Assembly: GCA_028695945.1 (NCBI GenBank)
Contig: JAQVIB010000023.1
Location: 1-13,928 of the forward strand
Source of the DNA: Lachnospiraceae bacterium
GTDB taxonomy: Bacteria; Bacillota; Clostridia; Lachnospirales; Anaerotignaceae
Direction of reading: 5' to 3'
Length of the DNA stretch: 13,928 bases
Of the stretch, positions 1-7,176 are shown piece by piece. The notes under the pieces are model-generated. The model had not been told where the DNA came from. It saw nothing but the letters and a program-made list of their open reading frames with translations, and did no database searches. The position numbers and the translations under genes are program-made. How positions within the stretch are numbered: position 1 is the first letter of the stretch; each line of letters opens with the position of its first letter.

Positions 1-1010
1 CTTACAGGTGCAGTTTTTTCAATAACATAATTTTCTTCCGGAAGCTTTCCTGATAACTTTTCACGTATTAATTCAGGTGAAAATTCACCGCAAACAGGGA
101 ATAATTCCTTACCTATGCAGTAAATCCCCATTGCCTTAATTTCAGTTTCCATGTAGCTGTCGCCCTCTTCAATTACATAAAGAGAATCCACATTTTTTGC
201 AAACTCACGTATCATTTTATCTGGAAGTGGGTAGCTGAAACCAATTTTAAGGTAGCTTGCATTTTCGCCCATTACTTCTTTTGCATACTGATAACTAATT
301 CCATTGGCAATAATACCAATTTTTTTATCATTGTATTCAATTTTATTTAAACTGCCTTCATTTGAAAGCTCTCTAAGGCGAGGCAGTCTTTCATTTTCTA
401 TAATTGGATGCCTAAGCCTTGCATTTGCTGGCACCATAAGCATTTTTTTAATATCCTTTGTAAATTTTTTAAGGTGCGGTGTTTTTCTTTCACCAATTTC
501 CACAATGGATTTTGAATGACAGACACGTGTTGTAATACGCATAAGCACAGGTGTATCGTATTCTTCGCTTATTTCGTATGCATAACGCATAAAATCAAGG
601 CATTCCTGAGAGTCACTAGGCTCTAGCATTGCAACCTTTGCCAGCGGTGCATAGTGCCTGTTATCTTGCTCGTTTTGGGAAGAGTGCATACCTGGTTCAT
701 CGGCATTAATAAGCACAAAACCGCCGTCAATTGCGTGGTAAGAATAGCTCATAAAAGCATCTGCCGCCACGTTTAAACCAACATGCTTCATTGCTGCAAA
801 GCTTCTAACACCACGGGTTGAAGCTCCTGCCGCTACTTCACAGGCTACTTTTTCATTTACTGCCCATTCTCCGTAAACACCTTGGTATTTAGAGAAATTT
901 TCCATTATTTCGGTGCTTGGTGTACCAGGATAAGCCAAGCCAACCAAAACCCCTGCCTCGTAAGCACCACGGGCAATGGCCTCGTTTCCTGTCATTATAG
1001 TTTTGCTCAA
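1..1010 (-). CDS. iorA: Indolepyruvate ferredoxin oxidoreductase alpha subunit, N-terminal part (runs off the window)
   Basis: IorA, with IorB, oxidatively decarboxylates arylpyruvates such as indolepyruvate to aryl-acetyl-CoA, passing electrons to ferredoxin in the cytoplasm of anaerobes. About 336 N-terminal residues are visible, out of roughly 580-600 usual for the family; the C-terminal catalytic half and the ferredoxin-like [4Fe-4S] domain would lie outside the window. Seen: the N-terminal GNEAIARGA (residues 8-16), YPGTP (27-31), and the conserved glutamate of WAVNEKVA (Glu53) expected to activate thiamine diphosphate, then the HVGLNVAADA stretch. I place the start at TTG 1008-1010 because AAGGAGGG sits exactly 8 bases upstream; the nearest ATG (993-995) is too far from it. 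The gene is divergent from the trp operon, a sensible neighbour because both handle aromatic amino acids. The family call is firm; substrate preference among aromatic 2-oxoacids cannot be read from sequence. Confidence 0.93.
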   Translation of the reverse strand, partial: MSKTIMTGNEAIARGAYEAGVLVGLAYPGTPSTEIMENFSKYQGVYGEWAVNEKVACEVAAGASTRGVRSFAAMKHVGLNVAADAFMSYSYHAIDGGFVLINADEPGMHSSQNEQDNRHYAPLAKVAMLEPSDSQECLDFMRYAYEISEEYDTPVLMRITTRVCHSKSIVEIGERKTPHLKKFTKDIKKMLMVPANARLRHPIIENERLPRLRELSNEGSLNKIEYNDKKIGIIANGISYQYAKEVMGENASYLKIGFSYPLPDKMIREFAKNVDSLYVIEEGDSYMETEIKAMGIYCIGKELFPVCGEFSPELIREKLSGKLPEENYVIEKTAPV

Positions 1011-1018
1011 TTTAATTT

Positions 1019-1026
1019 CCCTCCTT
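1019..1026 (-). promoter_or_regulatory. Ribosome binding site that fixes the TTG start of iorA
   Basis: On the minus strand this reads AAGGAGGG, a near-perfect anti-16S match, followed by an 8-base spacer and TTG at 1010-1008. The next ATG would be 23 bases from it, which is too far, so this site decides the start. Confidence 0.8.
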
Positions 1027-1042
1027 CAATATCACAATAATT

Positions 1043-1071
1043 ATGTTACACTATTTACAATTTTTTTACAA
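1043..1071 (-). promoter_or_regulatory. Possible iorA promoter
   Basis: On the minus strand TTGTAA (1071-1066), a 17-base spacer and TAACAT (1048-1043) resemble -35 and -10 boxes. The transcript would start near 1036, about 25 bases before the start codon. The -10 matches consensus at only four of six positions and the region is very AT-rich, so this is tentative. The rest of the divergent spacer up to 1199 holds no recognisable feature beyond A/T runs. Confidence 0.35.
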
Positions 1072-1199
1072 TAAAATATCCCATTTTGGCATAAATCAAT
1101 TACTTCTATCGTTTTAAAATTAAACTTTTAAATATCTGATGAAAAAATTATATAGTTTTTAATGTCGAAATTTCATTATAAAAAATCTTTAATTTACTA

Positions 1200-1227
1200 T
1201 TGACACCAAGAAAAAAACGTGTATAAT
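1200..1227 (+). promoter_or_regulatory. trp operon promoter
   Basis: A perfect TTGACA (1200-1205), a 16-base spacer and a perfect TATAAT (1222-1227) form a consensus housekeeping promoter. Transcription would start near 1234, just before the T-box leader, leaving roughly 320 bases of leader before trpE. With so strong a promoter, control presumably falls on the leader. Confidence 0.88.
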
Positions 1228-1233
1228 TTACTT

Positions 1234-1534
1234 TAATTTAATAAAGTCCATCAAACCTATGATGTGGAGATAAAAATAAGTGTTGCACTTACAGAGAGTT
1301 GGGGTAGCTGAGAGCCTAACAGAACGCAGTTTATTAAATGGACCACTGAGGGCACGGTCAAAAGAAAGTAATTTCCTAGTATTCCGTGACGTAAGGCAGG
1401 CGTTATCTGTCAGGAATATGTTAGTATTCTGTTAAAGTGTGTGTATTTTTAATACGCAAAAAAAGGTGGTACCACGGGTTTAGTATATTTAACTCGTCCT
1501 TAATGATTTATTTCATTGCGGGCGAGTTTTTTTA
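1234..1534 (+). promoter_or_regulatory. T-box riboswitch specific for tRNA-Trp
   Basis: A transcribed leader that lets uncharged tRNA-Trp prevent termination. The T-box core AGGTGGTACCACGGG lies at 1464-1478. The antiterminator can form from AAGG 1463-1466 with CCTT 1498-1501 and CGGGTT 1475-1480 with AACTCG 1491-1496, leaving the TGGT bulge (1467-1470) that would pair with the tRNA NCCA end. In stem I the family-typical AGAGAGTTGGGG is at 1292-1303. The specifier codon appears to be TGG 1339-1341, followed by an A and framed by GTGG 1264-1267 pairing with CCAC 1343-1346, with AGATA on the opposite side as in loop-E motifs. A further hairpin pairs ATTCC 1381-1385 with GGAAT 1413-1417. A Trp specifier fits the downstream genes exactly. 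The end points are approximate. Confidence 0.93.
1491..1533 (+). terminator. Leader terminator of the trp T-box
   Basis: The 5' arm 1491-1506 pairs with 1513-1528 (outer AACTCGTCC with GGGCGAGTT, inner AATGA with TCATT), with one mismatch, a six-base loop and a run of seven T ending at 1533. Its 5' arm shares AACTCG and CCTT with the antiterminator, so the two structures exclude each other, as expected of a T-box. Confidence 0.92.
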
Positions 1535-1556
1535 TTTTCAAAAAGGAGCGATAAAA

Positions 1557-3020
1557 ATGTTTAAACCAACCTTAGAACAGGCAAAAGAGCTTTCAAACTT
1601 TAAAACCATACCAGTAAGCACAGAAATTTTTTCAGATATTCGCACACCAATAGAGGTGTTACAAATACTTAAAACCATTAGCAGTCACTGCTATATGCTG
1701 GAAAGCCTTGAAAGTGCCCATAAATGGGGTCGTTACACATTTTTAGGCTTCGACCCTAAAATGGAAATAACTTGTATGAATGGGGAAGTTACCATTACCA
1801 ACGAAACCAAAACTGTTGTTAAAAATACTACTCCACATAAATATATAAACCAAATTATTGAAGATAACCGCAGTCCTAAAATGGATTATCTTCCTCCATT
1901 TACAGGCGGTTTGGTTGGATATTTCTCTTACGACTATATAAAATATGCCGAGCCAAGCCTAAACCTTGATGCACAGGACGACGAAGGTTTTAAGGATGTA
2001 GACCTTATGTTTTTTGACAAGGTAATAGCTTTTGATAACCTAAAACAAAAAATAATTATAATTGCCAATGCAAAAACAGATAATCTTGAAGAAAATTACA
2101 TAAAAGCAGTTGAAGAAATTAAAAAAATAGTTAACTTAATTTCCAACGGAAAATATACAGAACCAACTAAAGGCAAGCTTAAATCGGATTTTAGACAACT
2201 TTTCACCAAAGAAGAATATTGCAACATGGTTAATGAGGCAAAGCATTACATTAAAGAGGGCGATATTTTTCAAGTAGTTTTAAGCAACCGAATGGAAGCG
2301 GATTTTGAAGGAAGTTTGCTAGATACCTACAGAGTTCTTAGAACCACCAATCCTTCACCATATATGTTCTACTTTTCAAGTGAGGATATTGAAATTGCAG
2401 GGGCCTCACCAGAAACCCTTGTAAAACTTCAAGATGGTGACCTTTATACATTTCCACTTGCTGGCACAAGACCACGAGGAAAGACAAAGGAAGAAGATAT
2501 TGCCCTTGAAAAAGAGCTTTTGGCAGACCCAAAGGAATGTGCCGAACACAATATGCTAGTAGATTTAGGGCGAAACGACCTTGGCAAGATAAGCAAATTT
2601 GGAACAGTTGAAGTTGAAAAATACATGACCATAGAGCGTTTCAGCCACGTAATGCACATTGGCTCAACAGTTAAAGGCATTATTCGTGATGACAAATGTG
2701 GTTTAGATGCCATAGATGCAGTTCTTCCCGCAGGAACACTTAGTGGTGCACCAAAGCTTAGGGCTTGCGAAATTATAAATAAACTTGAAAACAATAAACG
2801 TGGAATTTATGGCGGAGCAATTGGCTATATGGACTTAACTGGCAACGTAGACACCTGTATTTCCATACGAATTGCTTTCAAGAAAAACAACAAAGTGTTT
2901 GTTCGTTCTGGTGCAGGAATTGTTGCCGACAGTGTTCCAGAAAATGAATATGAAGAATGCTTAAACAAAGCGGCGGCAGTTGTAAATGCCCTAAAAGCTT
3001 CAACGGAGGTGCTTAATTAA
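1557..3020 (+). CDS. trpE: Anthranilate synthase component I
   Basis: TrpE makes anthranilate from chorismate using ammonia supplied by TrpG, the first committed step of tryptophan synthesis. The product is 487 residues, normal for the family. Seen: the N-terminal feedback-site motif MLES (47-50), NPSPYM (265-270) of the tryptophan-binding/catalytic domain, and the chorismate-binding signatures AGTRPRG (302-308), DLGRNDLGK (336-344), ERFSHVMHI (360-368) and GTLSGAPK (393-400). The two inhibitor-site motifs suggest ordinary feedback inhibition by tryptophan. I choose ATG 1557 with AAAAGGAGC 7-15 bases upstream. A longer reading frame opens at 1437, but it runs through the T-box core and terminator and lacks a homologous N-terminus, so that extension is not real. 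It overlaps trpG by one base (TAATG). Confidence 0.97.
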   Translation: MFKPTLEQAKELSNFKTIPVSTEIFSDIRTPIEVLQILKTISSHCYMLESLESAHKWGRYTFLGFDPKMEITCMNGEVTITNETKTVVKNTTPHKYINQIIEDNRSPKMDYLPPFTGGLVGYFSYDYIKYAEPSLNLDAQDDEGFKDVDLMFFDKVIAFDNLKQKIIIIANAKTDNLEENYIKAVEEIKKIVNLISNGKYTEPTKGKLKSDFRQLFTKEEYCNMVNEAKHYIKEGDIFQVVLSNRMEADFEGSLLDTYRVLRTTNPSPYMFYFSSEDIEIAGASPETLVKLQDGDLYTFPLAGTRPRGKTKEEDIALEKELLADPKECAEHNMLVDLGRNDLGKISKFGTVEVEKYMTIERFSHVMHIGSTVKGIIRDDKCGLDAIDAVLPAGTLSGAPKLRACEIINKLENNKRGIYGGAIGYMDLTGNVDTCISIRIAFKKNNKVFVRSGAGIVADSVPENEYEECLNKAAAVVNALKASTEVLN

Positions 3021-3592
3021 TGATTTTACTTATAGATAATTACGACAGTTTTTCCTACAACCTTTATCAGCTTTTAGGCTCACTTAACCCAAACATAAAG
3101 GTAATACGCAATGATGAAATGACATTAAAAGAAATTGAAAGCCTTGCACCAAAATATATAATTCTGTCGCCAGGACCTGGGAAGCCATCTGAAGCAGGAA
3201 TATGTATAGATGCAGTAAAGTATTTTGCTGGAAAAATTCCAATTTTTGGAGTTTGCCTTGGTCATCAAGCAATTTGTGAAGCCTTTGGTGCAACGGTAAG
3301 CTACGCAAAAGAACTTATGCACGGCAAACAAAGCACTGTAGAAATTGATTGCCAGTGTGAAATTTTTAAGGGTCTGCCAGAAAAAATAACTGCCGCAAGA
3401 TACCATTCCTTGGCGGCAATTGAAAACACAATGCCAGAATGTCTTAAAGTAACAGCAAAAACCGATGATGGTGAAATTATGGCAGTAAAACATATGGATT
3501 TCAATGTATACGGAGTTCAGTTTCACCCAGAAAGCATAATGACACCAGAAGGAAAAGCAATTCTAAAAAATTTTTTGGAGGTAACAGCATGA
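3020..3592 (+). CDS. trpG: Anthranilate synthase component II, glutamine amidotransferase
   Basis: A class I glutamine amidotransferase of 190 residues that hydrolyses glutamine and channels ammonia to TrpE. Seen: N-terminal LLIDNYDSFSYNL, the oxyanion-loop region SPGPGKP (50-56), the nucleophile motif GVCLGHQ with Cys79, and the His169/Glu171 pair in VQFHPES. The catalytic triad is complete. Its ATG overlaps the trpE stop and is preceded by GGAGG at 3005-3009; it in turn overlaps trpD by ATGA. In some Firmicutes one such subunit also serves p-aminobenzoate synthesis; nothing here excludes that, but the position between trpE and trpD makes the tryptophan role primary. Confidence 0.96.
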   Translation: MILLIDNYDSFSYNLYQLLGSLNPNIKVIRNDEMTLKEIESLAPKYIILSPGPGKPSEAGICIDAVKYFAGKIPIFGVCLGHQAICEAFGATVSYAKELMHGKQSTVEIDCQCEIFKGLPEKITAARYHSLAAIENTMPECLKVTAKTDDGEIMAVKHMDFNVYGVQFHPESIMTPEGKAILKNFLEVTA

Positions 3593-4605
3593 TTAAAGAA
3601 GCCATTGCAAAGGTTATTGAAAAACAAAACTTAACCTATGATGAAGGAAAACAAGTAATGACAGAAATTATGGACGGCACAGCAACCCAAAGCCAAATGG
3701 CAAGCTTCCTTACCGCCCTTAGAATGAAAGGCGAAACCATAGAAGAAATTACCGCCTTTGCCAGTGTAATGCGTGAAAAGGCAACAAAAATAACCAGTAA
3801 AAAAGCCGTTATGGACATAGTTGGAACAGGCGGAGATGGTGTTGGCACATTTAATATTTCCACTACCTCAAGCTTTGTAGCCGCCGCTGGCGGAGTTATT
3901 GTGGCTAAACACGGCAACCGTTCTGCCTCCAGTAAAAGCGGTGCGGCAGATGTTTTGGAAAGCCTTGGTGCAAACATCACAATTAACGCTGAACAAAGTT
4001 CAAAACTTCTTAACGACATAGGCATTTGCTTTATGTTTGCACCAACCTATCATTCTTCAATGAAATATGCCGCTCCTGTACGTAAAGAAATTGCAGTTCG
4101 TACCATTTTCAATATTTTAGGGCCTCTTTCAAACCCTGCGGCGGCGGAACTTCAAATTATGGGTGTGTTTGATAAAAAACTTGTAGAACCATTGGCACAG
4201 GTTTTAAGCAACCTTGGTGTTAAGCGTGGCATGGCTATTTACGGTGACGGGTTAGACGAAGCCACTGTAACAGGTAAAACTACCATCTGCGAAATAAACA
4301 ACGGAACTCTTACCACCTATGAAATTGAACCACAGGAATTAGGTTTAGGCATTTATTCATTGGATGAAATTAAAGGCGGAACACCTGCAGAAAACGCCCA
4401 AATAACCCTTGATATTTTATCTGGCAAGGAAAAAGGTGCGAAACTGGATATTGTTATTTTAAACAGTGCCCTTGCCCTCTACTGTGCAGACAAAGGAAAA
4501 ACTATTAAAGAATGTGTTGCTCTTGCAAAACAACTTATTGAAGATGGTTCAGCAATTGCTAAGCTAAACCAATTTATTGCACAATCAAACGAGGTGGTAG
4601 CATGA
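3589..4605 (+). CDS. trpD: Anthranilate phosphoribosyltransferase
   Basis: TrpD transfers the phosphoribosyl group of PRPP to anthranilate. The 338-residue length is typical. Seen: the glycine-rich PRPP loop GTGGDG (79-84), followed by NISTTSSFVAAAGG and KHGNRSASSKSGAAD (107-121), which hold the anthranilate and metal-PRPP contacts of the family, and the later NILGPLSNP segment. A GGAGG at 3577-3581 lies seven bases before ATG 3589. The start overlaps the trpG stop by four bases (ATGA) and the stop overlaps the trpC start the same way, so expression is coupled along the operon. Nothing is unusual in the protein. Confidence 0.97.
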   Translation: MIKEAIAKVIEKQNLTYDEGKQVMTEIMDGTATQSQMASFLTALRMKGETIEEITAFASVMREKATKITSKKAVMDIVGTGGDGVGTFNISTTSSFVAAAGGVIVAKHGNRSASSKSGAADVLESLGANITINAEQSSKLLNDIGICFMFAPTYHSSMKYAAPVRKEIAVRTIFNILGPLSNPAAAELQIMGVFDKKLVEPLAQVLSNLGVKRGMAIYGDGLDEATVTGKTTICEINNGTLTTYEIEPQELGLGIYSLDEIKGGTPAENAQITLDILSGKEKGAKLDIVILNSALALYCADKGKTIKECVALAKQLIEDGSAIAKLNQFIAQSNEVVA

Positions 4606-5885
4606 TACTTGAAAAAATAGCCGCAAGAACAAGGCAGCGAGTCTTTGAACTAAAGCTTGAAAAATGCCTTGATGTAATTAAGGCTGAAGCAATGAAAATG
4701 AACTGTGACACAGGGTTTCCTTTTGAAAAAGCATTACGCACAGATGAAATTTCCTTCATATGCGAGGTTAAAAAAGCTAGTCCGTCTAAAGGAATTATTG
4801 CACAAGATTTTCCCTATTTAAACATTGCAATGGATTATGAAAACAGCGGTGCGTCAGCAATTTCCGTACTAACAGAGCCATATTTTTTCCTTGGAAGTGA
4901 CCGCTACCTTAAAGAAATTGCCTCTGCTGTAAATATTCCTGTTTTGCGTAAGGATTTCACCATAGACGAATACCAAATATACGAGGCAAAAACTCTTGGT
5001 GCATCTGCAATTTTGCTGATTTGTGCCTTGTTAGACACAGATACAATTAAAAAATATCTGGAAATTGCCCATAGTCTTGGAATGTCCGCCATAGTTGAAA
5101 CACATACAGCGGAGGAAGTTGAAAGTGCATTAGCCGCTGGTGCAAGAATTATTGGTGTAAACAACCGCAACCTTAAAACCTTTGATGTTGATTTAAACAA
5201 CAGCATTAAACTGCGAGAACTTGTGCCAGAAGAAATAATCTTTATATCTGAAAGCGGCATAAAAACTGCAACTGATGTAAGTGTACTGCGTAATTGCAAA
5301 ACAGATGGCGTACTTATTGGCGAAACACTTATGCGTTGCACAAACAAAAAAGAAATACTGGATAAACTAAAAGGAAAAGTGAACACAAAAGTAAAAATTT
5401 GTGGCATTTACCGCCCACAGGATATTGAATTTGTAAATGAAGCAAAACCGGACTATATAGGCTTTGTGTTCTATGAAAAAAGCCACCGCAACGTAACACC
5501 ATCACAGGCAAAAAATTTAAAATCTATGCTTATTAAGGAAATTCAAGCAGTTGGTGTTTTTGTTGACGAGGATAAAGAATTTATAGCAAAACTAGCAAAT
5601 GATAATACCATAGACCTTATTCAACTTCATGGAAATGAAGATAGTGAATATATAGCAGAGCTTAAAGAACTTACAAATAAGCCAATAATTAAAGCAATAC
5701 AAATTGCAAGCCCAGAAGATTTGCAAAAAATTAACCCCGCTTTTAATTCAATTGCTGATTACGTTATGTTCGACAGCGGTAAAGGCAGTGGGCAGATGTT
5801 TAACTGGAGCATTGCAGGTGAAACAGAAAAACCAATTTTTGTGGCAGGTGGTTTAAATGCTGAAAACGTGGTGGATGCCATATAA
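4602..5885 (+). CDS. trpCF: Fused indole-3-glycerol-phosphate synthase / phosphoribosylanthranilate isomerase, TrpF part cut short by an in-frame stop
   Basis: A two-barrel fusion. Residues 1 to about 258 are TrpC, which closes the indole ring: EVKKASPSKG (Glu55, Lys57), LRKDF (Lys117), VETHT (Glu166), GVNNRNL (Asn187) and SESG (Glu217) are all present. From about residue 263 follows TrpF, which isomerises phosphoribosylanthranilate: KICG with the general base Cys267, QLHGNE, the general acid Asp391 in MFDSGKGSG, and the phosphate loop AGGLN (415-419). A TAA at 5883-5885 ends translation after residue 427. The same frame continues for 37 recognisable TrpF codons to a stop at 5997-5999, giving about 465 residues if the stop were a sense codon; TrpC-TrpF fusions are usually around 450. 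The missing part includes the conserved DISSGVE phosphate-binding loop and the last barrel strand. TrpC should be functional; TrpF is probably impaired unless the stop is read through or is an error in the sequence. Confidence 0.92.
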   Translation: MILEKIAARTRQRVFELKLEKCLDVIKAEAMKMNCDTGFPFEKALRTDEISFICEVKKASPSKGIIAQDFPYLNIAMDYENSGASAISVLTEPYFFLGSDRYLKEIASAVNIPVLRKDFTIDEYQIYEAKTLGASAILLICALLDTDTIKKYLEIAHSLGMSAIVETHTAEEVESALAAGARIIGVNNRNLKTFDVDLNNSIKLRELVPEEIIFISESGIKTATDVSVLRNCKTDGVLIGETLMRCTNKKEILDKLKGKVNTKVKICGIYRPQDIEFVNEAKPDYIGFVFYEKSHRNVTPSQAKNLKSMLIKEIQAVGVFVDEDKEFIAKLANDNTIDLIQLHGNEDSEYIAELKELTNKPIIKAIQIASPEDLQKINPAFNSIADYVMFDSGKGSGQMFNWSIAGETEKPIFVAGGLNAENVVDAI

Positions 5886-5999
5886 ATTTTCAAACCCTTT
5901 GCTGTAGATATTAGCAGTGGTGTTGAAACAAATAAAGTTAAAGACAAAGAAAAAATAGTGGAAATAGTGGATTTAGTTAGGAGGACACAATATGTCTAA
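5886..5999 (+). pseudogene. Detached C-terminus of TrpF behind the in-frame TAA
   Basis: Continuing in frame past the TAA gives IFKPFAVDISSGVE followed by about 20 further codons, ending at TAA 5997-5999. The DISSGVE stretch is the conserved second phosphate-binding loop of TrpF. No frameshift is needed: one base change (for example AAA to TAA at 5883) explains the interruption. The original gene would have overlapped trpB by 8 bases, matching the other junctions of the operon, and the trpB ribosome binding site lies inside this stretch. It has no start or ribosome binding site of its own. Confidence 0.85.
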
Positions 6000-7176
6000 A
6001 GGAAGATACGGTATTCATGGTGGTCAGTATATACCAGAGATACTAATGAATGAAATTATCAATTTAGAAAAAGCCTACGAGAAATATTCCAAGGATGAGG
6101 AATTTAACAAGGAACTAAATAAGCTGTTAAATGAATATGCAGGCAGACCATCACTTTTGTACTATGCTGAAAAAATGACTAAGGATTTAGGCGGAGCTAA
6201 AGTTTACCTAAAACGTGAGGATTTGAACCATACTGGCTCACACAAAATTAACAACGTACTTGGACAGGTGCTCTTGGCAAAAAAAATGGGCAAAACCCGT
6301 GTAATTGCCGAAACAGGTGCAGGTCAGCATGGTGTTGCAACTGCCACCGCCGCCGCACTTATGGGCATGGAATGTGAAATTTTTATGGGTAAAGAGGACA
6401 CCGACCGACAGGCACTTAACGTATTCCGTATGGAGCTTTTAGGTGCAAAAGTTCACCCTGTTACCAGTGGAACAATGACTTTAAAAGATGCAGTTAACGA
6501 AACAATGCGTGAATGGGCAAGCCGAGTGCACGACACCCATTATGTACTTGGTTCAGTTATGGGGCCTCACCCATTTCCAATGATTGTGCGTGATTTCCAG
6601 AGCGTAATAAGCAAGGAGGCACGTGAACAAATACTTGAAACAGAAGGAAAGCTTCCAAGTGCTGTTTTAGCTTGTGTTGGTGGTGGAAGCAACGCAATGG
6701 GCATGTTTTACAACTTTATTAACGACAAGGACGTTAAGCTTATTGGCTGTGAAGCCGCTGGTCATGGCGTAGATACCGACATGAACGCCGCAACCATTGC
6801 CAACGGAACACTTGGTATTTTCCACGGAATGAAGTCTTATTTCTGCCAAGACGAATATGGTCAAATTGCACCTGTTTACTCCATTTCCGCAGGTTTGGAC
6901 TACCCAGGTATTGGTCCAGAACACGCATACCTAAATGATATTAAACGTGCAACTTATGTACCTGTTACAGATGATGAGGCAGTTTCCGCCTTTGAATATT
7001 TAGCAAAAACAGAGGGCATTATTTGTGCCATTGAAAGTGCCCATGCAGTAGCATATGCAAAAAAACTTGCACCAACTATGGGCAAAGATGAAATTATAAT
7101 TATTTGTTTATCTGGCCGTGGCGACAAAGATGTTGCGGCAATAGCACGATATAGAGGAGTTGAGATTTTTGAGTAG
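5992..7176 (+). CDS. trpB: Tryptophan synthase beta chain
   Basis: TrpB condenses indole with L-serine to tryptophan using pyridoxal phosphate, in an alpha2-beta2 complex with TrpA. The 394-residue length and the short N-terminus mark it as the standard TrpB1 type. Seen: the PLP lysine in HTGSHKINN (Lys85), the catalytic glutamate in AETGAGQHGVA (Glu107), the phosphate-binding GGGSN (230-234), and the C-terminal CLSGRGDKD. ATG 5992 has AGGAGG at 5979-5984, seven bases upstream. It lies 106 bases after the premature trpF stop, but 8 bases inside the frame trpF would have had. Its end overlaps trpA. All key residues are intact. Confidence 0.97.
   Translation: MSKGRYGIHGGQYIPEILMNEIINLEKAYEKYSKDEEFNKELNKLLNEYAGRPSLLYYAEKMTKDLGGAKVYLKREDLNHTGSHKINNVLGQVLLAKKMGKTRVIAETGAGQHGVATATAAALMGMECEIFMGKEDTDRQALNVFRMELLGAKVHPVTSGTMTLKDAVNETMREWASRVHDTHYVLGSVMGPHPFPMIVRDFQSVISKEAREQILETEGKLPSAVLACVGGGSNAMGMFYNFINDKDVKLIGCEAAGHGVDTDMNAATIANGTLGIFHGMKSYFCQDEYGQIAPVYSISAGLDYPGIGPEHAYLNDIKRATYVPVTDDEAVSAFEYLAKTEGIICAIESAHAVAYAKKLAPTMGKDEIIIICLSGRGDKDVAAIARYRGVEIFE
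7154..7159 (+). promoter_or_regulatory. Ribosome binding site that fixes the TTG start of trpA
   Basis: GAGGAG inside the end of trpB. The upstream TTG at 7160 abuts it with no spacer, so it cannot be the start; TTG 7169 is nine bases away and gives the family-typical N-terminus MSRIGKAF. Confidence 0.8.

Noticed and set aside
1055..1071. Rex-type operator (TTGT...ACAA) upstream of iorA
   Set aside because: The two TTGTAA elements are direct repeats, not inverted, so they do not form the Rex palindrome.
1437..1556. A 40-codon N-terminal extension of trpE starting at ATG 1437
   Set aside because: It runs through the T-box core, antiterminator and terminator, has no TrpE-like sequence, and a good ribosome binding site precedes ATG 1557.
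3125..3526. Long minus-strand open frames opposite the trp genes
   Set aside because: They mirror conserved coding sequence, have no ribosome binding sites and encode no recognisable protein. The same holds for the plus-strand frames opposite gyrA, gyrB and iorA.
5883..5885. Genetic-code reassignment of TAA
   Set aside because: Several other genes here (trpE, trpA, the GNAT gene, gyrB) end naturally at TAA, so it is a normal stop codon in this organism.
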